Below, piece after piece: positions 46,901 to 53,362 of a stretch of DNA of 64,000 nt. The notes under the pieces are model-generated. The model was not told the DNA's origin. It ran no database searches and saw only the letters and a program-made list of their open reading frames with translations. The DNA is from Clostridiaceae bacterium (lineage in GTDB: Bacteria; Bacillota; Clostridia; Saccharofermentanales; DTU023). The position numbers and the translations under genes were made by a program. Numbering within the stretch: position 1 is the first letter of the stretch; each line of letters begins with the position of its first letter. The stretch spans positions 124,001 through 188,000 of the forward strand of contig DUVN01000006.1 in the NCBI GenBank assembly GCA_012841015.1, read 5' to 3'.

Positions 46901-47656
46901 CTCGATGCAGAAGGCCTAATACTCGCAGGGCAATCGTTTAGTGAGAGATTCTATTTTGTCGACGACCCGCAGCCCATTAATATGGTAAGGATAGAGGATA
47001 GCCCTCCGTTTACCCAAGCTTCAGGGGATTGTTACATCTTTCTTAACGATGGCTCAGTTGAAAAATGCACTTTCGTACCTGAACGCGACAATATTATTCC
47101 TATAACAGAGGAACGATACTTTTCCGATGACATAGTCTCTCGCTTTGTTGATTGGGTACGAGCGGCCTATGGTGAAGAGACATTAGAGGAGAACCTACTG
47201 TTCGTAGCAGATGCTTTAGGTGGCAGTGGTACGCCTCGAAATGTGATCAGGGAATATTTTTTGAAGGACTTTTACCAAGACCATGTGAAGACATACAAGA
47301 AGCGACCCATCTACTGGCTGTTTGACAGCGGTCGTCGCAACGGATTTAAAGCTCTTATTTATATGCACCGCTATACTCCTGACACCATCACCCGTTTACG
47401 TACTGACTATGTGCACGAGTTGCAAACACGATATGATGAGGCAATGGTTAGCCTAGCAATGCGCATGGACACTGCTACTGAGGTGGAGCGGACGCGATTG
47501 AGCCGTCAGTTAATTAAAATGACCAACCAAGTTGAGGAACTACGACAATACGATGAGAAAATCCATCACTTGGCAGATCAGATGATTGAAATCGATCTAG
47601 ACGACGGTGTGAAGCACAATTACGCAATCTTCAAGGATGTGTTGGCGAAGATTTGA
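43961..47656 (+). CDS. pglX: BREX-type adenine-specific DNA methyltransferase PglX, solitary
   Basis: A 1,231-residue N6-adenine methyltransferase resembling PglX of type 1 BREX phage-defence systems. SAM motif I is DPCMGSGH (315-322) and the catalytic motif IV is NPPY (496-499). Before them comes the PglX-characteristic EDIPAATQLFTPDWVVRYMV, and the N-terminal CTWFIILCALRYMEVNRYLP region also fits. No nuclease motif is visible. GTG 43961 is chosen because AGAAGG (43948-43953) lies 7 bases away and INAIKKFA fits the family start; ATG at 43955 overlaps that site. BREX needs BrxA, BrxB, BrxC, PglZ and BrxL, none of which is encoded within 20 kb on the right or 43 kb on the left. It may act as a stand-alone methylase, be a remnant, or work with genes elsewhere. 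Confidence 0.85.
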   Translation: MDINAIKKFATWARVELIDRISKKAEQLGVTEKKDGNPSIQSVRGCLLSAKEQVQRTALIARVITKGWQQTIEDVACTWFIILCALRYMEVNRYLPGHVRSFTDDEGKFNPQILTNAMHLEWIALDKEKVKQCMEQGDREKLFKYLLITQCNALNDFLPQIFQHVEGYTELLLPDNLLQEGSVVEQLVTLIPEEEWKDQVQIIGWLYQYYNEERRDQVINVYKKNIIEKEDIPAATQLFTPDWVVRYMVENSLGRLWIEREWVLDHSTDKESIASKFGWQYYMKEAEQELDELARQRIELRYHKNLRPEDIRCIDPCMGSGHILVYMFDVLMQIYQDYGYSARDAVRSVLENNLYGLDIDDRAAQLAYFAVMMKASQYDRGLLSRTHFDGSPDIPQPNVYPMIESDDLDADQIAYFVGGDAKLKESISTLIEGLKGAKEYGSLLTVSSVDFHDLYVRFDEIDRDVHFLRDATLKNLLPFVRQVHVLSERYHVVVTNPPYLNKYNDTLKSFVRNMYKGYSADLFSCFMYRNFDFCLPNGYSAFMTPFVWMFIKSYEKLRDFIISEKAITCLIQMEYSAFEQATVPVCAFVLRNGRPLGKGHYLRLSDFRGGMSVQNEKVLEAQSDEDCAYRYFFDQENFTNIPSSPVAYWASEALLKAFEWGKRMDCLAEPKVGLQTGSNDRFLRQWYEVTIDKISFNSSNATEALQSSKKWFPYNKGGERRQWYGNYDYLVNWENDGYEIKNFFNDQGRRRSGISNPSYYFREAITWGLITSGGFSIRYRGSGGIHDVAGMSAFTNDHGTLLYLLALMSTHLADYVFDMLNPTLNLQVGNFNIFPVLEDKNAQPIVNQIAEESIILARDDWDQFETSWDFKCHPMVSEQQCMTNTHHSLVSCKYDTWKAETYSRFAQLKTNEEDLNRIFIDMYGLQDELSSEVEVKDVTVYRIIDEPGEEEHKMRYVMNKRDAIISLISYAVGCMFGRYSLDAEGLILAGQSFSERFYFVDDPQPINMVRIEDSPPFTQASGDCYIFLNDGSVEKCTFVPERDNIIPITEERYFSDDIVSRFVDWVRAAYGEETLEENLLFVADALGGSGTPRNVIREYFLKDFYQDHVKTYKKRPIYWLFDSGRRNGFKALIYMHRYTPDTITRLRTDYVHELQTRYDEAMVSLAMRMDTATEVERTRLSRQLIKMTNQVEELRQYDEKIHHLADQMIEIDLDDGVKHNYAIFKDVLAKI

Positions 47657-47703
47657 TTGGCAAGAAAATCTGGTTAGCTTACTTTTCCCCTTTGTATTTT
47701 AAA

Positions 47704-47727
47704 AGGAAGCTCATGTCTGAACTTCCT
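47704..47727. terminator. Weak hairpin after pglX
   Basis: AGGAAG (47704-47709) pairs with CTTCCT (47722-47727) and is followed by CATTTTACCTTT. It lies between the convergent pglX and lipoprotein genes. Confidence 0.3.
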
Positions 47728-47773
47728 CATTTTACCTTTACGGAATAGTCGTTGACTGTGGTAGCAGATGGCG

Positions 47774-48244
47774 CTATTTAATGCCGTTGATTAAATAGTT
47801 GCCTGTATCATCCTTAATACTGAAAACAGCTATTTCAAAGCCCTCCTCGTTGGTAATCGCACGATTAGTCCAACGTGCGTGAAACGTTAATCTGTCGCCT
47901 TTTGTGAGTTTAACGTCTTTGTAAATGCCAGAAAAGATATCCTTCTCATCCAAGCTGGATACACGCTCACCGTTCACGTAAAACGATAATGTCGAGTAAT
48001 AATCCACATTTGCACGAACAGAGATGGTAACGGTACAATCCTTTTTCATCGTCATATTCCAATAGTTACCTGCGTCGTCAATATTGTCCAATTCATCATC
48101 ATAGGCGATGAATTTGCTTTCGTACGAAGAGAACCAAAACTCCTTATCGCTTTTCGATTCCTTTGTACATGCGGCTAACACAGAAGCGCAAAGCATCGTT
48201 GTTAAAATGGTAACCATTATTGTAAATAGCTTTCTTTTCATCAT
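47774..48244 (-). CDS. Small secreted lipoprotein, unknown
   Basis: A 156-residue protein with a clear lipoprotein signal: basic start MMKRK, a hydrophobic stretch and the lipobox VLAAC, so it should be anchored to the outer face of the membrane. The mature part contains two segments with beta character (CTVTISVRANVDYYSTLSFY; GDRLTFHARWTN), compatible with a small carbohydrate- or ligand-binding sandwich, but I do not recognise the family. Start: ATG 48244 lies 6 bases after GGGAG; ATGs at 48250 and 48241 are alternatives. The codon choice and lower GC resemble the adjacent XRE region rather than the housekeeping genes. Confidence 0.75.
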   Translation of the reverse strand: MMKRKLFTIMVTILTTMLCASVLAACTKESKSDKEFWFSSYESKFIAYDDELDNIDDAGNYWNMTMKKDCTVTISVRANVDYYSTLSFYVNGERVSSLDEKDIFSGIYKDVKLTKGDRLTFHARWTNRAITNEEGFEIAVFSIKDDTGNYLINGIK

Positions 48245-48618
48245 ATTCATCTCCCAAAAAAATACCTGCACGCCCAACGTCAAAAATGCTGACCGACAGG
48301 ATTGTATTCTCGCCCCAGACGACAGTGCCTCCTTATTATACGGTTTTTTATCATTGGCAACTACGGCCCACGTAGACTTTCACTTCAAATTGATGGCATG
48401 TCTGTCATACTAAAAAGGACGACTAACGATGATTTTGTTTAAAACCTTATATCAACCAATACGTTACAATGGATACAACCACTGGTTGTATCCACAGTCA
48501 AATAACAACCGAAAAACGCTTCATTCTCATCAGGAGAACCTCTATGCTGACTACAGAAAACCGAGCTGTACCAAGACACCATGACTTGGATCGAAATGAA
48601 AAGATTTGGAGGAACATC
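48245..48618. other. Divergent intergenic region lipoprotein/XRE
   Basis: A 374-base gap holding the upstream regions of both divergent genes and the perfect palindrome at 48470-48494. No RNA gene or convincing reading frame was seen. Confidence 0.5.
48470..48494. promoter_or_regulatory. Perfect 11-bp-arm palindrome upstream of the XRE gene
   Basis: TGGATACAACC (48470-48480), ACT, GGTTGTATCCA (48484-48494). A -10-like TACAAT (48465-48470) touches its left edge, so the repeat would cover the transcription start. This is the expected place for an operator bound by the XRE protein encoded 125 bases downstream. Confidence 0.6.
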
Positions 48619-49188
48619 ATGGACACAAAACAATTAGGCAACAATATCGCAAAATTCCGGAAAGAACGGGGCATGACTCAAGACAATCTGGCTGAGCTGC
48701 TATCCGTAACACCTCAGGCTGTTTCTAAATGGGAAAACAACGTCAGCTATCCTGATATCGAAATGCTTCCAAAACTGGCCAATAATTTTGGCGTCAGCAT
48801 GGACGCGCTCTTTTCGAATCCGGTGACGCCTGAAACAGAATTCGTAGAACCGGAAAAACGTAAAGATCCCAATAAAATGCTTTTCAAGATTCGTGTAAAA
48901 AGTCATCAAGGCGATACGGTAAGCGTAAATATTCCGATTGCTTTACTTAAAGTGCTTGATTTTAACAGATTCGTCAATAACGGGAACGGCACCGACGATG
49001 ATACTTCTGAAACAGAGGATGGCAAAGATTCTTCAGGAGATAAGAAAAATGTTTTTCAAATCAATGGCATCAATCTCGGCGCCATTGATTGGGATCAATT
49101 GCTTGAACTGATCGATAATGGCGTCATCGGAAAACTTGTCGAGGTTAATTCTGCAGACGGTGATCTCGTTGAAATCTATGTAGAATAA
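48619..49188 (+). CDS. XRE-family helix-turn-helix regulator
   Basis: A 189-residue DNA-binding protein. Residues 5-60 are an HTH_3 domain (NNIAKFRKERGMTQDNLAEL; VTPQAVSKWENNVSYPDI). The rest is an acidic linker (DDDTSETEDGKD) and a C-terminal domain unrelated to known sensor domains that I recognise. GGAGGA (48607-48612) precedes the ATG at 48619; the frame is open upstream but lacks a ribosome site. It probably represses its own promoter through the palindrome at 48470-48494. A small gene follows after 4 bases. Confidence 0.9.
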   Translation: MDTKQLGNNIAKFRKERGMTQDNLAELLSVTPQAVSKWENNVSYPDIEMLPKLANNFGVSMDALFSNPVTPETEFVEPEKRKDPNKMLFKIRVKSHQGDTVSVNIPIALLKVLDFNRFVNNGNGTDDDTSETEDGKDSSGDKKNVFQINGINLGAIDWDQLLELIDNGVIGKLVEVNSADGDLVEIYVE

Positions 49189-49192
49189 CAAA

Positions 49193-49450
49193 ATGAAAAT
49201 TATTGTAAAAACAAAAGAAAAGAAAGAGATCCGACTTTGGTTTCCGACGCGATTGCTGTTCTCAAAAACAATCGCTCGGATTATCAAAAAACATGTCAAG
49301 CCTGAAATGATTCCTTTGAATCATCTTGCTTCCGGGGAGGAGGTCTGTGTTGCCCTGAAAGCTCTACGAAATATGAAGCGCGATCACCCCGGTACACCTC
49401 TGGTTGAAGTAAAATCAGAAGAAGGCGACTACGTTCTGGTTTCTATGTAA
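49193..49450 (+). CDS. Small conserved-looking protein downstream of the XRE gene
   Basis: An 85-residue basic protein, probably co-transcribed with the XRE regulator (4-base gap). It contains a hydrophobic/basic N-terminal half (IRLWFPTRLLFSKTIARII) and a polar C-terminal half ending VEVKSEEGDYVLVSM. The ending echoes the C-terminus of the XRE protein (VEVNSADGDLVEIYV), which suggests a shared domain or a shared origin. Function is unknown. Confidence 0.7.
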   Translation: MKIIVKTKEKKEIRLWFPTRLLFSKTIARIIKKHVKPEMIPLNHLASGEEVCVALKALRNMKRDHPGTPLVEVKSEEGDYVLVSM

Positions 49451-49495
49451 ACGGGATTCTCTCCACAAGATCCTCATCATGTGACGAGCAACCTA

Positions 49496-49648
49496 TTAAT
49501 GCTCCAAACTCATAACAACCATCGTTCCATAGCCATTTTTTGTTAAATAGACTGGTGTTCCTTCTTTAACTGTCTTTTCGATTTCTGTGAAACGATTGCG
49601 CAAATCAGATACCGGACGAATCGTAATCATTGCGACACTCTCTTTCAT
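49496..49648 (-). pseudogene. Truncated Phd/YefM-type antitoxin
   Basis: A 50-residue reading frame on the minus strand, MKESVAMITIRPVSDLRNRF then TPVYLTKNGYGTMVVMSLEH. This matches the N-terminal DNA-binding half of Phd/YefM antitoxins (usually 80-90 residues) and stops directly after the VVMSLE strand, where the toxin-binding C-terminal helices should begin. No RelE/Doc-like toxin is visible next to it. It is most likely a remnant; it could still be an autonomous DNA-binding fragment. Confidence 0.7.
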
Positions 49649-49874
49649 AGCGTTATTTTATCATAATTTCGCCATCTACTATATTCTCTGTTGAAATAAT
49701 TATCTCACTATGTCGGGTGGAAAACGCACCTTTGAAAGACTGGTGGTTCAGTTTACAAGGAAACACACTGATATTTCTGACCTTTTTAATAGCTTTGCAA
49801 GCAGCCAAAGTAGAATTGGAAATAAGAAAGCAGCTATCAATACAAAAAATTGTATCAATAACTGCGTTCTAGGT

Positions 49875-49960
49875 TGGTGCCGGTGGCCGGACTCGAACCG
49901 GCACGGGGCTACCCCCATCGCATTTTGAGTGCGACACGTCTGCCATTCCATCACACCGGC
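49875..49960 (-). tRNA. tRNA-Leu (anticodon CAA)
   Basis: Class II tRNA with acceptor stem GCCGGTG/CACCGGC, anticodon loop CTCAAAA, long variable arm, T-loop GTTCGAGTCC, and an encoded CCA (minus-strand 3' end at 49875). Confidence 0.97.
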
Positions 49961-50012
49961 AAAACGTTTGAAAAAGAACGGATCGCCACCAGTGGACGAT
50001 CCGTCAGACAAG

Positions 50013-50097
50013 TGGTGGGGGAGAGTGGATTTGAACCACCGAAGTCGTTGACAACAGATTTACAGTCTGCCCCCTTTGGCCGCTCGGGAACTCCCCC
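50013..50097 (-). tRNA. tRNA-Tyr (anticodon GTA)
   Basis: Acceptor stem GGGGGAG/CTCCCCC, anticodon loop CTGTAAA, long variable arm, T-loop GTTCAAATCC, encoded CCA. Confidence 0.97.
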
Positions 50098-50115
50098 GTC
50101 TCTACTTGTCTTTGC

Positions 50116-50192
50116 TGGTGGGCCATCAGGGACTTGAACCCCGGACCGACCGGTTATGAGCCGGCTGCTCTGACCAACTGAGCTAATGGCCC
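50116..50192 (-). tRNA. tRNA with anticodon CAT (Ile2 or elongator Met)
   Basis: Acceptor stem GGGCCAT/ATGGCCC, D-arm TTAGCTCAGTTGGTCAGAGC, anticodon loop CTCATAA, encoded CCA. The body resembles bacterial tRNA-Ile2, whose C34 is changed to lysidine, but elongator tRNA-Met shares the same loop, so identity is left open. It is not initiator Met, since the acceptor starts with a paired G. Confidence 0.95.
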
Positions 50193-50216
50193 ACGTGTCC
50201 GAAACGGCGCCTCGTG

Positions 50217-50246
50217 ATTATAGGAAAGGTGTTATGGATTTGTCAA
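50217..50246 (-). promoter_or_regulatory. tRNA cluster promoter
   Basis: Minus strand: TTGACA (50246-50241), an 18-base spacer, TATAAT (50222-50217), 25 bases before the first tRNA. Both hexamers match consensus. Confidence 0.88.
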
Positions 50247-50681
50247 GTCATTTATTCTACTTTCTGGAAGCTGATTGCCAAAGTAAATGGGACAGTAGAA
50301 GCACAAGTCATTCAGTTTGATTTGTTTGTCTGACGGTTTTTTCATTATAAGGCATTAACGAATGAGTAAATTGCTATTCAAATGAATAATTATGCGCAAC
50401 GATGGTCTTTGCTAAACGCACAGGTTGTAAGGCAAATCGAGTATATATTAAATGAAATAATTATGAATGTTATTGAAACTCAAAGAGCCCGTTTGCTTGA
50501 CACCCTCTATTCCATCATGCTAAACTAAACGCTGAATTAGCCCAGTAAAATATTGGGTAAGTTAGAATAGGTGAGGGGTGTTCTCATAACGATTGCTATA
50601 GTGTAAGTGGAGATACCTATATTTTTCGTTGTGTTCAACTATACCCACGTATTGCACCAAAAACCATAAGGAGGGTTTTGT
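50247..50681. other. Intergenic region before the peptide-transport operon
   Basis: A 435-base AT-rich gap between the tRNA promoter and the binding-protein gene. It contains the promoter at 50497-50526 and a leader of about 150 bases. No reading frame or RNA motif that I recognise was seen. Confidence 0.5.
50497..50526 (+). promoter_or_regulatory. Promoter of the opp-like operon
   Basis: TTGACA (50497-50502), an 18-base spacer, TAAACT (50521-50526). The mRNA leader would be about 150 bases, ending in AAGGAGG before the first gene. Confidence 0.65.
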
Positions 50682-53282
50682 ATGAAACGATTTACATTAA
50701 TTTTGCTCTCTCTCGTCATGGTTCTGGCTCTATTGGTTACAGCCTGTGATAAGCCGGCTGATCCGTCTGTGGACCCGTCCGAGTCCGCCGCAGAGCCAAC
50801 CGATCCCGTGCCACCTGAGAGCAAAGAAACTGACCCTGCTGATCCTGAACCGACAGAACCAGATGCAACCGAGCCTGCGCCACCGTCAACGTCGCGCAAG
50901 GGTGGTTGGCTTGATGAGGTTGTCGTCTCAGTCGTTGATCAGTCTGCGGTCCTTGCTCAGCTGAAAGCTGACGCCATTGACGTCTATGTAAATGGCTTTG
51001 GCACAAATGGCTTAGCTGAATTGCAGGAGTCCGGTTTCGATTACGTCACTTCGAACGGCACGTATTACACCATTCAGTTCAACCCAGCTGAGTTCGCATC
51101 AGGGGAGTATAACCCTTTCCGCAATCGCAAAATCCGCGAAGCGTTCAACTACTTGATTGATCGTAATTACATCAACCAAGAGTACTATGCCGGCGGTTCG
51201 TTGTTGAAGTGGTTCCCCATCATGACCAACTTTGGTGACTACGCTGACTTAGTCGACGTTTGCCGTCGTCTTGAGGCTGAGTACGCTTACGATTTCGACA
51301 AAGCTGCAGAAATCATTCGTGGCGAACTTGAGAAAGAAGGGTATGAGCTCAAAGACGGTAAGTTTGAGAAAGATAGCAAGCCTCTCGAAGTTGTATTCCT
51401 GATTCGTAATGACGGTGACGGCACACGTAAACTTTGGGGTAACTATCTTGCCGACCAGATGGAGAAAGTTGGTTTTACAGTCAAACGTCAAGAGGGTACA
51501 GGCCAAGATCTCAGCCCGGTCTGGATTTATGGAGATCCCAAGGCAGGAGAGTGGCACTTGTATACCGGCGGCTGGGGCGCTTCAGTACTGAATCGCGATC
51601 AGTCCAACATTTTCCAAGAAATGTACCTGAACACATCGGCACAGGGTATTCCCGTATTCTTGGCGAACGAATCAGATCCTGAGTTCCAAGATCTCGGTGA
51701 CCGTCTGTATCGTCGCGATTTTAAAACGATGGAAGAGCGTCGCATCATGATGGCTCGTGCGTTGGAGCTCTGTCTGCAAGACTCCTTGCAGGTCATGGTT
51801 GTTGACAGCAAGAACTTTGTGCCTCACGTTGACGGTGTTGTAGCGACAACCGACCTCGCTGCCGGTGTTGAGTCTGCTCAAATCACGCCTTTCACACTCC
51901 GTTTCGCAGACAAAGAAGGCGGATCGTTGCGTTGGGCAACTCAGCCGTTCCTCTTTAGCGGCCCGTGGAACCCCGTTCAGGGTTCAAACACGACGTGTGA
52001 CCAAGGTGCTGTTAATATGACAGAGACCTATGATTTCGTATACGATCCTTATACAGGTTTGGTCCATCCTCAATTTGCCGAGAAAGCAGAGCTTACCGTT
52101 CTTGAGGGCCTGCCTGTTCAGAAAACATTGGATTGGGTAAACCTCGAATTTGCCGATAGAATCGTCGTTCCTGAAGATGCATGGGCTGATTGGGATGCTG
52201 AAAAGCAACAGTTCATCACATCCGGCGAGAAGAACAAGGGCGCAGAAGTAACAGCGAATGTTAAATCTGTCGTTACTTTCAGAGAAGATCTTTTTGATGT
52301 CCTCAAATGGCACGATGGCAGCAATTTTGAGTTGGCTGACATCGTCATGTCCTACATCATAGGCTTTGACCGTCCGAAAGAAGCTTCAGCAATTTTCGAT
52401 AAGCAGTCTGTCAAACGTTTCGAGAACGTATTCATGAAGGACTTCCGTGGCATAAAGATTGTCTCCACAGATCCCTTGGTCATTGAAGGCTACTCCGATT
52501 CATTCTACACAGACGCTGAGCTCACCGCTGCCAGTGTCGGTTCTATGTGGGTTTCTCACCACCAAGGCCAAGGTTCTTTCTCGCAATTTGCGATGATGAA
52601 CGCTGCTGAAGCTGCAGGCGAACTCGCATATACTGAAGAAAAAGCACAGGAGAAAGAAGTTGAGCAGACGAGCTTGATTGGTGGTCCTAGCCTCGAAATT
52701 CTTGGCAAGCACCTTGACAAACTGATTGAAGAAGGAACCATCCCTTACGAGCCGACCCTGAGCGCCTACATCACCAAAGATAAGGCAGTTGAGCGTTATA
52801 AAGCACTCAAGGCATATTTCGATGCTTACGGCAACTACTGGCAAGGTACCGGTCCGTACTTCCTCAAGTCGGCTGATCTCAATGGCAAGTCACTCGTCAT
52901 GGCTTACTTCCCAGACTTCCCGGATGCAGCTGATCGTTGGGATCGCTTCTCTGAACCCATGATTGCCGATGTTGACATTGAAGGTCCTGGACAAGTCATT
53001 GCCGGTGAGGAAGCTGTCTTCGACGTGTTCGTCACATTCGATGGCCTGCCTTACAAAAATGATGACATTAACAAAGTCAAGTTCCTTGTCTATGATGCTG
53101 AAAACAACGTTGTGCTGATCGATGATGCTGAAGCTGTTGAAGATGGTCATTATGCGATCAACCTCACAGGTGACGACACAACGAAGTTCGGCGACGGTGC
53201 AACCAAGATTGAAGTCGCGGTTGTTTCGCTCGTCGTTGCACAGCCTACTTTCCAATCTATTGAGTTCATTACTAACAAGTAA
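50682..53282 (+). CDS. Oligopeptide-type ABC substrate-binding lipoprotein with circularly permuted motif order
   Basis: An 866-residue lipoprotein of the SBP_bac_5 family that would capture peptides or related solutes for the following transporter. The signal peptide ends in the lipobox LVTAC (Cys22), followed by a Pro/Asp/Glu-rich linker to about residue 72. The family motifs then appear out of order: the half normally in the middle and end comes first (AIDVYVN at 98, IREAFNYLIDR at 151-161). The half that normally opens the protein comes second (GGSLRWA at 413, VYDPYTG at 453, KWHDG at 542-546, GTGPY at 722-726). A C-terminal beta-sandwich-like domain (about 760-866) ends the chain. AAGGAGG precedes the ATG. 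A perfect hairpin follows the stop codon. Confidence 0.88.
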   Translation: MKRFTLILLSLVMVLALLVTACDKPADPSVDPSESAAEPTDPVPPESKETDPADPEPTEPDATEPAPPSTSRKGGWLDEVVVSVVDQSAVLAQLKADAIDVYVNGFGTNGLAELQESGFDYVTSNGTYYTIQFNPAEFASGEYNPFRNRKIREAFNYLIDRNYINQEYYAGGSLLKWFPIMTNFGDYADLVDVCRRLEAEYAYDFDKAAEIIRGELEKEGYELKDGKFEKDSKPLEVVFLIRNDGDGTRKLWGNYLADQMEKVGFTVKRQEGTGQDLSPVWIYGDPKAGEWHLYTGGWGASVLNRDQSNIFQEMYLNTSAQGIPVFLANESDPEFQDLGDRLYRRDFKTMEERRIMMARALELCLQDSLQVMVVDSKNFVPHVDGVVATTDLAAGVESAQITPFTLRFADKEGGSLRWATQPFLFSGPWNPVQGSNTTCDQGAVNMTETYDFVYDPYTGLVHPQFAEKAELTVLEGLPVQKTLDWVNLEFADRIVVPEDAWADWDAEKQQFITSGEKNKGAEVTANVKSVVTFREDLFDVLKWHDGSNFELADIVMSYIIGFDRPKEASAIFDKQSVKRFENVFMKDFRGIKIVSTDPLVIEGYSDSFYTDAELTAASVGSMWVSHHQGQGSFSQFAMMNAAEAAGELAYTEEKAQEKEVEQTSLIGGPSLEILGKHLDKLIEEGTIPYEPTLSAYITKDKAVERYKALKAYFDAYGNYWQGTGPYFLKSADLNGKSLVMAYFPDFPDAADRWDRFSEPMIADVDIEGPGQVIAGEEAVFDVFVTFDGLPYKNDDINKVKFLVYDAENNVVLIDDAEAVEDGHYAINLTGDDTTKFGDGATKIEVAVVSLVVAQPTFQSIEFITNK

Positions 53283-53308
53283 TCTCTAAGTGACTAAATA
53301 GGCACCCG

Positions 53309-53338
53309 AGAGGGGCAAGTCTTGGTACTTGCCCCTCT
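53309..53338 (+). terminator. Intercistronic 12-bp hairpin after the binding protein
   Basis: AGAGGGGCAAGT (53309-53320), loop CTTGGT, ACTTGCCCCTCT (53327-53338). No T-run follows, so it may act more as a 3' mRNA stabiliser and partial terminator, raising binding protein over permeases, than as a full stop. Confidence 0.6.
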
Positions 53339-53362
53339 TAGGATTCAGGAGAGGTTGTGCCC

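Noticed and set aside
43961..47656. Complete BREX defence system
   Set aside because: Only the methyltransferase is found; neighbours are a lipoprotein, an XRE regulator and tRNAs.
49710..50137. Short open frames across the tRNA cluster
   Set aside because: They read through the tRNA genes and have no recognisable product or ribosome site.
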